From NCBI RefSeq assembly GCF_900111005.1, contig NZ_FOFV01000001.1, positions 1,053,600 to 1,117,599 of the forward strand: 64,000 nucleotides of DNA, in the 5' to 3' direction. Position 1 is the stretch's first letter. Each line of letters opens with the position of its first letter. This document shows, piece by piece, positions 9,701 through 16,807 of this stretch. Both the position numbers and the translations under genes were made by a program. The stretch comes from Lentzea albida (GTDB lineage: Bacteria > Actinomycetota > Actinomycetes > Mycobacteriales > Pseudonocardiaceae). A model generated the notes under the pieces. The model did not search any database. It was not told the DNA's origin and saw nothing but the letters and a program-made list of their open reading frames with translations.

Positions 9701-10769
9701 GCCGGTGGGCCGTCTCCAGGGCGGCCACGGCGGAGGAACGCATCTGCGCCACCAGGTTCTCGCGCGTCTTGAGGTCCTGCAGGTCGCGGAACGCCGGCAG
9801 CTCCTTCAGCGCCGCGATCGTCTCCTCGGCCTGCTGCTCCCCGGTCTCCATGTCGACCAGCGCCTGCTCGGACGCCGAGCGCTCCATGCGCGTGAGGTCG
9901 AGCTCCTGCGAGAGCTTCGCCTGCTCGCGCCGCAGCTTCGCCACCGACTTCTCGGCGGACTCCAGCCGTTCGGACGCACCGCGCAGCCCGCCGAACGCGT
10001 AGTCCCGGTAGGTCTTGAGGAACGTCGACAGCGCACTGTCCGCAGAGGACAGTCGCACGATGTTCTCGCGGATCGACTCCAGGTCGTCGAACGACGTCGC
10101 GAGCTGCTCGACCATCGCCTGGTCGAGCGGCGGCAGGGCGTCGGACAGGATCTGTTCGAGCTGGCCCTCCAGCACCTTCAGGCCGACGTCCGGGTTGCGC
10201 AGCGTCCGCTGGAGGTGCAGCAGGTCGCCGTACCGCGCCGCGGGCACGCCGTAGACCGTCTCGGCGATCTTCGCGCGGAACGCCGGCTCCTCGAACATGC
10301 AGTCCGCGCCGATGAGGTCGCGCAGCTGCGCCGGGCCGTGCGGAACGCGTTCCGGGCCCGCGAGCTGCAGTTCAGTGCCGACGCGCTGGGGCGTGACGAA
10401 CCGCCACGAGTCCGTGATGGCCTGCGAGGTCTTCGACGCCTTCACGCCGAGACCGCACGTCAGGTACTCGTTGCCGGAGTGGTCGGCGGCCTCGCGGATC
10501 AGCTCGACCCACGCGTAGCCGATGCGGTTCGGGCCGCCGTCGTAGTCGTCCAGCATGAGGCGCCGCAGGCTGACGGTGTCGAAGCCCTTCGAGCCGAGCT
10601 GGCGCAGGTCGCCGTCGAGGCACAGCGGGAGCAGCAGCTCGAGCGTGCGGGACTTGCCGGACCCGTTGGTGCCCTGGAAGATCGCGCGGCCACCGGAGAA
10701 GTCGAACGTCTGCTCGGTGTACTGCCAGATGTTGACCACGCCGCCGCGGTGCAGCCGCCACCTGCTCAT
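6717..10769 (-). CDS. jetC: Wadjet type II JetC, SMC/MukB-like ATPase (TIGR02680)
   Basis: 1350 aa. The motor of the Wadjet system, an SMC-like complex that recognises small circular DNA by loop extrusion. Walker A GTNGSGKS is at residues 33-40. The ABC signature LSSGE is near residue 1239 and Walker B LVLLDEAFERLDD near 1270, with the length between filled by coiled-coil sequence rich in Glu, Arg, Ala and Leu. The motif spacing is normal for TIGR02680. ATG at 10769 overlaps the jetB stop by 4 nt. Nothing suggests damage. The 3' end faces the SitI3-like gene with 25 nt between. Confidence 0.93.
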   Translation of the reverse strand: MSRWRLHRGGVVNIWQYTEQTFDFSGGRAIFQGTNGSGKSRTLELLLPLCLDGDLRQLGSKGFDTVSLRRLMLDDYDGGPNRIGYAWVELIREAADHSGNEYLTCGLGVKASKTSQAITDSWRFVTPQRVGTELQLAGPERVPHGPAQLRDLIGADCMFEEPAFRAKIAETVYGVPAARYGDLLHLQRTLRNPDVGLKVLEGQLEQILSDALPPLDQAMVEQLATSFDDLESIRENIVRLSSADSALSTFLKTYRDYAFGGLRGASERLESAEKSVAKLRREQAKLSQELDLTRMERSASEQALVDMETGEQQAEETIAALKELPAFRDLQDLKTRENLVAQMRSSAVAALETAHRQRAQEDAAVDTVLRLLKRLAEDLQAADALSEPLRENLRLAGMDPDLAPDVPQVPAVEAAVTTDSVRAKPDPEAGPLPIERRVPPAAATEDVLTALASVTDQTAGIASLARQRGALAMALHEQALALDAQQREVESLRQKARDAQLGATESTSLRNQEAQELAEVVQAWLEQVEVWTSSGPLLDERPAEALELPQTADPAAARTLSTTAREWAGPLVQTARDAAHAFTQQRADLRARLDALDEELVGLRSGNERVPVPGRYVSANRDASQGAPFYRLVDFAPSLTDEERAGLEAALQASGLLDAWVTLADTELNDVLAVASSPVGGRTLADVLVPAVEGSPVPEGFVADLLRAVSLDDQDTLSLTTDGVWRSGVLTGRFTKPEAEFIGAGARQAARGRRIAALEEELADLRARLGTAEDELARAHEHVATWEAHLAAFPGDGELIAKHSRVQAAEESAVRARQRTFELREALEDAQSRLEAARSELTRQAGDAGLPPDTEALRQARAAAGDAQRTADLLGDAVKRRCQGTISDLADASHRYHEAVADRRTAEADADSRCVDYSAQAGTLAELTDAVGGEAKEISEQLTSLEKSRKKMREDLKGVRESITTAREQAAKLEALLETNSTQVAESEEALARASANFGATVRAPGLVVAAFPDHDGASDEVSVRALIAETGDRRGGTEATVIAKLQALQTSLAGSHDIAAEQHAGLLTVTVTGEEGAKPVAVAARTVTTKLAEQRGFLDEQYQGIFADYLIRDLAEWLRGQITVAEDLTKRMNEVLGQARSSQGVHVKLAWKSSSALDDATRQALALVRLPFGERTPEQDATLRRVFTERIENERDTHSGGYAEILSRALDYRTWHQFTVTVADTGPDGGPRERRLKQLSSGETRLISYVTLFAAAASFYDAVSDEFDPLRLVLLDEAFERLDDPTIARMLGLLVDLDMDWVITWPSGWGVSDKIPRMHIYDVLRPKNGRGVACTQTTWDGAALDRIDP

Positions 10770-11962
10770 GAAACGTTCTCCTCGTCGAACAGGGACCAGC
10801 TCGGCACTTCGCGCACCACAACGGGTTCGGGTTGTTGCTCTCGTTCGGGATCGCCGTCGGGGGACGGCAGCCAGCGGTGCGCGGCCGCGCTGACCGACCA
10901 GGCGCCGTCTTCGGTGCGCGCGGCCAAACCCATGCGGCGCAACAACTCCGTCACCTCGGCGACCAGCCGGTCGAGGTCGTCGGTGAACTGCTTCGACCAC
11001 GCCGCGGGGTAGTCCTCGACCAGCCCGGCGCAGACCTCGCGCAGGCGTTCGGTGGTGACCGCGTACCGGGCCGGCGCGTCCTCGTCCTCGCCGTCGAGCA
11101 GCTCCGGCAGCGCCAGCAACGTGATGCGCGCGACCGTCGAGACGCCGGGGAACGACAGGTCGGTCAGGAAGTCCTCGGGGTCGGCGGCCAGCACGCCCTC
11201 GACGCGGCACTCGGTGTGCAGGCCGAAGGCCTGCTCCAGCAACGCCGTCTCCTTGCGCTGGTTGCGCCGCAACCAGTCCGCCTGCTCGTCCGGCAGGTCC
11301 GCGTAGAGCACCAGCGGCGTCTCGACGAGCCTGCGCCGCACGGCGTGCTCGATGCCGCGCGGACCGGGGCGCGCGGCCAGTTCGACGAGGTGGGCGGGGC
11401 TCTGCGCCTCGCCGACCGGACCCGTCACGAGCTGGCCCAGCAGGTCGGTGTCGATCGTGATCAGCGCTTCCTGGGGCAGCACGTCCTGCGCGACCGAGCC
11501 CTCGGTCTCGTGCAGCACCCCCAGGGAAACGAGGTGCCGGAGCGCCGCGGTGAGCGCACGCCGTTCGGAGATGTCGTCCGGCGCGTCGATGCCCGCTTCC
11601 ACCGCGGCGGAACGGATGTCGGCCACGAGCCGGGACAGCAGGGTCTGCCGACCGATGCCGGTGAGCACCGCGAGGGTCAGCGCCAGGTACGCGTAACCGC
11701 GCGGGGACATGCTGAGCACGCCGCGCGTGTCGTCGTTGCCGGGGCCCGACTTGTACAGGCGCGCGAACCGCCGTTCGACGACGAGCCGGTAGCCGAGCAG
11801 GCCCGCGAACAGGTCCTGCAGCGTCGCCCGGTGCCGGTAGACGAGGCCGAGCAGCTCCCCGTCGGGACCGTCGGAACGCAGCAAAGGCCTGCGCAGCAAC
11901 GTTCGCGCGCACCGCACCACGTTGGCGGCGTCGATGTCGGAGAGGGTGTCCAAGTGGTTCAT
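10766..11962 (-). CDS. jetB: Wadjet type II JetB (TIGR02678/DUF2398), kleisin-associated MukE-like subunit
   Basis: 398 aa from ATG 11962. The opening (NVVRCARTLLRRPLLR), then LLGYRLVVERRFARLYKSG and PRGYAYLALTLAVLTGIGRQTLLSRLV match the DUF2398 pattern of winged-helix accessory subunits. In Wadjet it bridges the kleisin-like JetA and the JetC heads. It ends in an acidic tail (EVPSWSLFDEENVS). Start overlaps the jetA stop (ATGA) and its stop overlaps jetC, so A-B-C are translated as one coupled unit. Confidence 0.9.
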   Translation of the reverse strand: MNHLDTLSDIDAANVVRCARTLLRRPLLRSDGPDGELLGLVYRHRATLQDLFAGLLGYRLVVERRFARLYKSGPGNDDTRGVLSMSPRGYAYLALTLAVLTGIGRQTLLSRLVADIRSAAVEAGIDAPDDISERRALTAALRHLVSLGVLHETEGSVAQDVLPQEALITIDTDLLGQLVTGPVGEAQSPAHLVELAARPGPRGIEHAVRRRLVETPLVLYADLPDEQADWLRRNQRKETALLEQAFGLHTECRVEGVLAADPEDFLTDLSFPGVSTVARITLLALPELLDGEDEDAPARYAVTTERLREVCAGLVEDYPAAWSKQFTDDLDRLVAEVTELLRRMGLAARTEDGAWSVSAAAHRWLPSPDGDPEREQQPEPVVVREVPSWSLFDEENVS

Positions 11963-13431
11963 CGCTTCAGTGCCACCGTCGCGTCGTGCAGGGTGAGGGT
12001 GCCGGCGGCCGACTTGATCTGCGTCGTGGTGCCGTGGGCGATCTCGAGTTTGAGGCCGCGCACGGGGTCGCTCGCGGAGCCGCTGTCGTTCGGCGAGTCG
12101 CGCTGGGCCATCGCGAGCGTCAGCAGCTCGCAGAAGACCTCCAACGCGCCGTGCGTGAGCGTCGTGTTCTCCAGGTTCCCGGCGGCCTGCGTCAGCTCGG
12201 CGACGTGCCGTGCGCGGATCTCGTCCGCCTCGCGGGCCTCCGCCAGCAGCGACTGCTCGGTCATCGGGTCGTCGAGGATCCGCGACGGCCTGCCGCGCCC
12301 GCCCCGGTCGCCCCGCGTGCGGACGCTCACGGTGACGTCGCAGACCGGGCCGTCGCGCCACGGCGTGCGCTCGTTGTCCGAGTCGTGCTCGGGCGCGGGG
12401 GAGAGGTGCCGGGCGCTGTAGAGGCCGAACGCCGAGGCGTAGATCTCGTGCGCCTCCTCGCGGGTCGAACTGTCGAACCAGGCGGCGAGCTTGAGCAGCT
12501 CGGCACGCCGGCCGGGGAGCAGGCCGCCGCCGGACGTCGCGCGCTTCACGCTCGCGAGGAGGCTGCCGATGGCGCGCGCGGTGGCCTCTCTGAGGGCCGT
12601 GACCTGGCTCGGGCGGCCGGGGCGGTCGACGAACCAGTCCGTCAGCTCCTGCCAGTCCTCCGGCGTGCGGCCGCGAGCGCGTTCGACGTTGTGGCCGAGG
12701 TCGGTGCCGAGGAGCCGGAGCAGTTCGGCGCGGGCCTTCGTGAGCCCGGCGAGGGCCGTGGCGATCGGGGGCGTGAACTTGAGGACGTCCTCGACGACCC
12801 GCTGGATGTACTCGACCAGCAGGTTCCGGAAGCCCGCGATCTCCTCGGGCGCCAGGTGGTTCCGCGTGACGACCTGACCGAGGTAGGCGTAGAAGTCGCG
12901 GACCGTCGCCGCGAGCTCGGCGTGCTGCAGGAACAGGGTGGTGACGCGTTCGGCCAGCAGCTCCTTGGTGCGGTCGCCCTCGTTGAGCAGCGCGACGCTC
13001 AGGGACCCGCCCAGCTCGTTGAGGCCGCGTTCGATCGCGGGGAGCAGCTCGCGGGAGACCTCGCGGGCGCCCTCGGGGACCCGCAGCAGCTCGTCGACGT
13101 CGCGCTGGACGCGGACGGCGAGCTTGGAGACCTGGTAGCGGACGCTGCCGTGCTGGAACTCGGCGATGCTGGCCGCGACGACCTCGCGCCGGCCCTGGAC
13201 GAGGTTGCCCCACTCGACCAGCTGCCGGAGGCGGTTGATGACGTTCTCGATGCGGGACTCGCCCTGCTCGACGCGGCCCTCGCGCTCCTGCCCGGCCAGT
13301 GCTCCGGCGACCTCGCCCGCGGACAGGTCGGCCAGCAGCGTGGAGGTGAACAGGCGCATGATCGCCAGGTACGTGCGCTGGTGATCGCGCGCGTCCAGGT
13401 AGGCGTACAGCTTCAGCCGCTTGTGCTCCAC
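11959..13431 (-). CDS. jetA: Wadjet type II JetA (TIGR02677/DUF2397), kleisin/MukF-like subunit
   Basis: 490 aa from GTG 13431. The start EHKRLKLYAYLDARDHQRTYLAIMRLF and the segment NVINRLRQLVEWGNLVQGR are typical of DUF2397, the first gene of type II Wadjet loci. The middle is helical; the end is the short TLTLHDATVALKR module. It heads the jetABC operon. A TAGGGT hexamer 8 nt upstream suggests a leaderless operon transcript. It is divergent from cobD with 72 nt between. Confidence 0.92.
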   Translation of the reverse strand: MEHKRLKLYAYLDARDHQRTYLAIMRLFTSTLLADLSAGEVAGALAGQEREGRVEQGESRIENVINRLRQLVEWGNLVQGRREVVAASIAEFQHGSVRYQVSKLAVRVQRDVDELLRVPEGAREVSRELLPAIERGLNELGGSLSVALLNEGDRTKELLAERVTTLFLQHAELAATVRDFYAYLGQVVTRNHLAPEEIAGFRNLLVEYIQRVVEDVLKFTPPIATALAGLTKARAELLRLLGTDLGHNVERARGRTPEDWQELTDWFVDRPGRPSQVTALREATARAIGSLLASVKRATSGGGLLPGRRAELLKLAAWFDSSTREEAHEIYASAFGLYSARHLSPAPEHDSDNERTPWRDGPVCDVTVSVRTRGDRGGRGRPSRILDDPMTEQSLLAEAREADEIRARHVAELTQAAGNLENTTLTHGALEVFCELLTLAMAQRDSPNDSGSASDPVRGLKLEIAHGTTTQIKSAAGTLTLHDATVALKR

Positions 13432-13439
13432 GACCGGCC

Positions 13440-13445
13440 ACCCTA
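13440..13445 (-). promoter_or_regulatory. -10 box of jetABC
   Basis: TAGGGT on the minus strand, 8 nt before the GTG start of jetA. No convincing Shine-Dalgarno sequence is present, so leaderless initiation is likely. Confidence 0.4.
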
Positions 13446-13471
13446 ATGCGCTCGCCGGAGCGACGCGGCGC

Positions 13472-13477
13472 TACCGT
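13472..13477 (+). promoter_or_regulatory. -10 box of cobD
   Basis: TACCGT lies 26 nt before the GTG start of cobD. In this case a strong Shine-Dalgarno sequence (GGGGAGGAA, 13492-13500) precedes the start, so a short leader is expected. There is no room for a cobalamin riboswitch in the 72-nt gap. Confidence 0.35.
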
Positions 13478-13503
13478 GCTTTCGACGAACTGGGGAGGAA
13501 GCC

Positions 13504-14436
13504 GTGGGTGCGGGTCGCGCGTTGGGGTTGTTGCTGGGCGTGGCGGCGGACGCGGTGTTCGGTGATCCACGCCGATTTCACCCGGTAGCGGCATTCGGGA
13601 CGTCCGCGGCGGCCCTGGAGAAGCGCCTTTACGCGAACTCCGAGGCGGCCGGTGTGGCGTACACGGCCGTGCTCGTCGGTGGGACCGTGGCGCTCGGTGT
13701 GGCCGTGGAACGGGCCACGCGCCGCAACTGGCTGACGCAGGCCCTCGCGACCGGCGCGGCGACGTGGGTGGTGCTCGGCGGTCACTCGCTGGCCACCGAG
13801 GGCACGTCGATGGGCCGCGAACTCGCCGACGGTGATCTCGACGCGGCTCGGTCGCGCCTGCCCAACCTGTGCGGCCGCGACGCCGCCCGCCTCGACACGA
13901 CGGGCCTGGCGCGCGCGACCGTGGAGTCCGTGGCCGAGAACACGTCGGACGCCGTGGTGGCGCCGCTGTTCTGGGGCGCGGTGTCGGGCGTGCCGGGCCT
14001 GCTGGCGTACCGCGCGGCCAACACCCTCGACGCGATGGTCGGCCACAAGTCCCCGCGCTACCTGCGCTTCGGCTGGGCCTCGGCGCGGTTGGACGACCTG
14101 CTGAACCTGATCCCGTCGCGGCTGGCGGCGTTGCTGACGGTCGGCGGCGCCCCCGTCGTCGGCGGCTCGGCCCCGCAGGCCCTGGAGACCTGGCGTCGCG
14201 ACGCGGCCGCGCACCCGTCCCCCAACGCGGGCCAGGTGGAAGCGGCCTTCGCGGGCGCCCTGGAGATCAGGCTCGGCGGCCGCACCGCCTACTCACACGG
14301 CGTCGAGGAACGCCCGGTGCTCGGCCACGGCCGCAACCCGGACTCAGGTCACGTGACGCGAGCCGTGGAGCTGTCCCGCGTCGTCGGCTTCGGCGCGGGC
14401 CTGGTCAGCGCCTTCATCGCCCTCTTCCGCAAGTAG
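13504..14436 (+). CDS. cobD: Adenosylcobinamide-phosphate synthase CobD/CbiB
   Basis: 310 aa membrane enzyme of cobalamin synthesis that attaches aminopropanol (phosphate) to adenosylcobyric acid. Family signatures seen: LLGVAADAVFGDPRRFHPVAAFG near the start, ENTSDAVVAPLFWGAVSGVPG, YRAANTLDAMVGHKSPRYLRFG and DDLLNLIPSRL. GTG start behind GGGGAGGAA. Its last 93 nt overlap the coding end of the convergent SURF1 gene, an unusually long tail-to-tail overlap. cobC lies 4 kb downstream. Confidence 0.95.
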   Translation: MGAGRALGLLLGVAADAVFGDPRRFHPVAAFGTSAAALEKRLYANSEAAGVAYTAVLVGGTVALGVAVERATRRNWLTQALATGAATWVVLGGHSLATEGTSMGRELADGDLDAARSRLPNLCGRDAARLDTTGLARATVESVAENTSDAVVAPLFWGAVSGVPGLLAYRAANTLDAMVGHKSPRYLRFGWASARLDDLLNLIPSRLAALLTVGGAPVVGGSAPQALETWRRDAAAHPSPNAGQVEAAFAGALEIRLGGRTAYSHGVEERPVLGHGRNPDSGHVTRAVELSRVVGFGAGLVSAFIALFRK

Positions 14437-15162
14437 CTCGGCGATCGACTTCTTCTTCGTGCGGCCCTCGTAGAGAACGCCGCCCGGCCGCGCCTCGCGG
14501 ATCGTGAAGTACAGCCAGCCACCGACCGCCATCACCCCGAACGCGATCCACTGCAGCGCGTAGGAGAAGAACGGCCCGGACTCGAGCCGGGGCAGCGGCA
14601 GCGTGTCGAGCGCGCCCGGCTGGTTCTCGATCAGCTGGTAGTAGCCGGGCTCGATGTTCTCGCCGACGGCCTTGTTGTTGATCGAGTAGATCTGGCGGCG
14701 GCCGTCCTGCTGGAACGCCGGCTGCTCGTTCGACTCGTTGGGCCGGGCGAGCCCGATGAGCGTGACCTCGTTCGTGGGGGGCGCCGCGAAGTCCGGCGGC
14801 TTGATGCCGTTGACCGGCCGCACGTACCCGCGGTCGATCAGGATCCGTTGGCCCGTGGTGGTCTCGAACGGCGTGATGACCTCGAACGCCGCCTCGCCCT
14901 GGACGGTCCTCAGTCGTGCGAGCGCTTCCAGTTCCGGCAGGTAGCGGCCCTTGATCTCGACCTTCTGCCACTCGTCGTGCCGTGCGCCGAACGGGGCCGG
15001 GTCGCTCTTCAGCGACTTGGTGATGGCGGAGTTCTGCTGCTGCCGTTCGTCGTTGCGGCCGAACTGCCACGGCGACAGGAAGTAGATGCAGGCACCCGCG
15101 AACACCCAGACGGCCAGGGTCAGCGCCAGCCAGCCCGGCTTGAGGAGGAACTTGAACCGCAC
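14344..15162 (-). CDS. SURF1 family cytochrome oxidase assembly protein
   Basis: 272 aa from GTG 15162. Two membrane segments, one near the N-terminus (LALTLAVWVFAGACIYFL, residues about 12-30) and one near residue 210 (WIAFGVMAVGGWLYF), enclose an extracytoplasmic domain. WQFGRNDERQQQN and the ILIDRGYVRP motif are SURF1 hallmarks. Helps assemble the aa3-type terminal oxidase. The last 30 codons, a charged tail after the second membrane segment, overlap cobD antisense. Equivalent to the SURF1 gene next to cobD in mycobacteria. Confidence 0.9.
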   Translation of the reverse strand: MRFKFLLKPGWLALTLAVWVFAGACIYFLSPWQFGRNDERQQQNSAITKSLKSDPAPFGARHDEWQKVEIKGRYLPELEALARLRTVQGEAAFEVITPFETTTGQRILIDRGYVRPVNGIKPPDFAAPPTNEVTLIGLARPNESNEQPAFQQDGRRQIYSINNKAVGENIEPGYYQLIENQPGALDTLPLPRLESGPFFSYALQWIAFGVMAVGGWLYFTIREARPGGVLYEGRTKKKSIAELLAEEGDEGADQARAEADDAGQLHGSRHVT

Positions 15163-15183
15163 GTCCTCACGGTAGATGACCGT

Positions 15184-15738
15184 TCAGAGCGCCCTGAGTG
15201 CGGCCACTGACTGCACCAGCCCGCAGCGCTCCAGCGAGGCGAGGACGTCCCCGATCGTGCCGGGTGGGTTGCGCCAGGAGTGGGCGATCTGCTGGACGCA
15301 GCTCCACACGACCTTGGCATCCAGCCCGATCTGGTCGCTCACGAAGTCGTCGGCGTCCTTGGGATCGACGTCCCACTGGCGCAGGACCTGGGCGGGGAAG
15401 TCCTTCAGGTTGTCGGTGACGATCACCTGTGCTCGCGCCCTGATCGCCGCCGCGAGCACGTGGCGGTCGTCCGGATCCGGGAGGTCCACTGCGGGGATCA
15501 GCGGTTCGTACCCGGTGACCAGGCAGTCCCGGACCGCCGTGAGCATCAGCGACCGCGTCCGCGTGAGCTGTGCCTCGGACAGGTCCGGCCGGTTCTCGCG
15601 GATGTTGCGGAACACCTCGTCGAGGATCTGCTCAGTTCACTTGGCCTGCACGAGACCCGCTGCCGCGATCCGGATCAGCAGGTCCCGCAGAGTGCTCGGG
15701 TAGAGCACGTTGGCGTCGTAGAGGACGACGAAACTCAC
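15184..15738 (-). pseudogene. PIN domain toxin interrupted by an in-frame TGA
   Basis: Read from GTG 15738 the frame encodes a PIN-domain RNase (start SFVVLYDANVLYPSTLRDL; D8 is the first catalytic acidic residue; later DLPDPDDRHVLAAAI and VIVTDNLKDFP). Codon 34 is TGA at 15637-15639, where the family normally has Trp in a KWTEQILDE context. After the stop the frame continues intact for 150 codons (184 aa if TGG). Re-initiation at GTG 15615 would give 143 aa lacking D8, so activity is unlikely. Its start abuts the stop of the antitoxin gene, the usual order for this toxin-antitoxin type. A single-base sequencing error is the main alternative. Confidence 0.75.
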
Positions 15739-16197
15739 TCAGGCCATGCCCATCTCTTGCGTGAGCGCCGACAACTCGTCGGCCGCGCGCCGCCGGCGTT
15801 GGTCGTCGTTGCGCATGTACTGCACCAGCGACGCCGCCTTGATGCGGCGGTGTTTGCCGACCTTGCGGTACTCGATCTCGTCAGCTTCGAGCAGGCCGAT
15901 CAGGTAGGGGCGTGACACGTTCAACATGTCCGCCGCCTGCTGGGTGGTCAGTTCGGCGTCGGCGGGCACGACGGACACGCCGTGGCCGGCGGCCATGTAG
16001 GCGAGGATCTGGGCGAAGAGCTCGACGGCGGCGCGGGGCAGGACCAGCACGTCGTCCTCGCCCTCGGCCCTGACGCGGACATCGGCGCCGGCCTCGTCGT
16101 GGTCGTGCAGGTACGTCTTCACCCTCGTCAGCGCGGCGCTCGCGGTGACGACGTCGTCGTCGTTCGGCTGAACAGCCCGCAATGCTGCGGAACTCAT
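15739..16197 (-). CDS. Excisionase-type HTH antitoxin of a PIN toxin pair
   Basis: 152 aa from ATG 16197, behind a very strong Shine-Dalgarno sequence (AAGGAGGAGAACG directly before ATG). The C-terminal half has the MerR/excisionase helix-turn-helix ELTTQQAADMLNVSRPYLIGLLEADEIEYRKVGKHRRI. The N-terminal half (VLPRAAVELFAQILAYMAAG) is typical of the antitoxins that pair with PIN-domain toxins. Expected to bind the toxin and repress the operon. An in-frame ATG at 16251 exists but lacks a ribosome site. Antitoxin intact, toxin broken. Confidence 0.85.
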   Translation of the reverse strand: MSSAALRAVQPNDDDVVTASAALTRVKTYLHDHDEAGADVRVRAEGEDDVLVLPRAAVELFAQILAYMAAGHGVSVVPADAELTTQQAADMLNVSRPYLIGLLEADEIEYRKVGKHRRIKAASLVQYMRNDDQRRRRAADELSALTQEMGMA

Positions 16198-16255
16198 CGT
16201 TCTCCTCCTTCCCTCCAGTCGAAGTATCCGCAGCATTCGAAGCAAACGCAACGCG

Positions 16256-16807
16256 CTATCGGGTGATCCCGACCTCGTGGAACTGGGTCACGAACCCCTC
16301 GCCCTCCGGGCTCGCCGCCATGATCCCGGCCAGCACCTCGACGTCGGGCGGGAAGTACGCCTTGCGCAGCAGGTTCATGGGCTCCTGACCGTCCAGGCCG
16401 TAGCGGACCCAGACCGCGTCACCCTTGCGCTCGGCACTGACGGTGAACCGCTCGAACGACCCGGTGAGCGCCAGGTTCCAGTCCGAGAACCCGCGGGTGA
16501 CGACCGTGCTGGCCTGCGGTTTCCCGTCGAACAGCTCGACCCCGGCCTTGATCCAGTTCTCGCCGTCGAGCAGCAGCCCGACGCCCGCGTGGTCGTACTG
16601 CGCCGCGTACTCGCCGCTGAAGGTCGCCGTGACCGTGAAGTCGCCGGTGACGCTCATGCCGTAGAGGTGGCCGTTGTCGCGGACGACGCCGTTGCCGGTG
16701 AGGCGCCAGAAGTCGCTGCCCGGGTCGGCGCGCACGGTCAGCGGGGTGGGCGACCACTCACGCGGTTCGTTGAGCCAGGTCCAGCCGGTGACGTCCATGG
16801 ACTTCAT
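16256..16807 (-). CDS. DUF1349 domain-containing protein
   Basis: 183 aa from ATG 16807, overlapping the kinase stop by 4 nt (ATGA). The concanavalin A-like beta-sandwich of DUF1349 is recognisable from WTWLNEP, DFWRLTGNGVVRDNGH, YDHAGVGLLLDGENWIKAGVE and SVVTRGFSDWN-like segments (here STVVTRGFSDWN). It has no signal peptide. Members are thought to bind carbohydrate-like ligands, but the role is unknown. Coupling to a fructosamine-kinase-like gene suggests a link to sugar or glycation metabolism. Confidence 0.85.
   Translation of the reverse strand: MKSMDVTGWTWLNEPREWSPTPLTVRADPGSDFWRLTGNGVVRDNGHLYGMSVTGDFTVTATFSGEYAAQYDHAGVGLLLDGENWIKAGVELFDGKPQASTVVTRGFSDWNLALTGSFERFTVSAERKGDAVWVRYGLDGQEPMNLLRKAYFPPDVEVLAGIMAASPEGEGFVTQFHEVGITR

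Noticed and set aside
6810..11012. A 1400-codon open frame on the plus strand antisense to jetC/jetB
   Set aside because: High-GC shadow of real genes; composition is Arg/Gly/Leu/Gln-rich with no domain, and both genes below have strong motifs on the minus strand.
13432..13503. Cobalamin riboswitch before cobD
   Set aside because: The gap is 72 nt, too short for the riboswitch, and no B12-box was seen.
15637..15639. Selenocysteine at the TGA in the PIN toxin
   Set aside because: No SECIS-like hairpin is seen after the codon, the family has Trp at this place, and selenoproteins of this type are unknown; a nonsense change is simpler.
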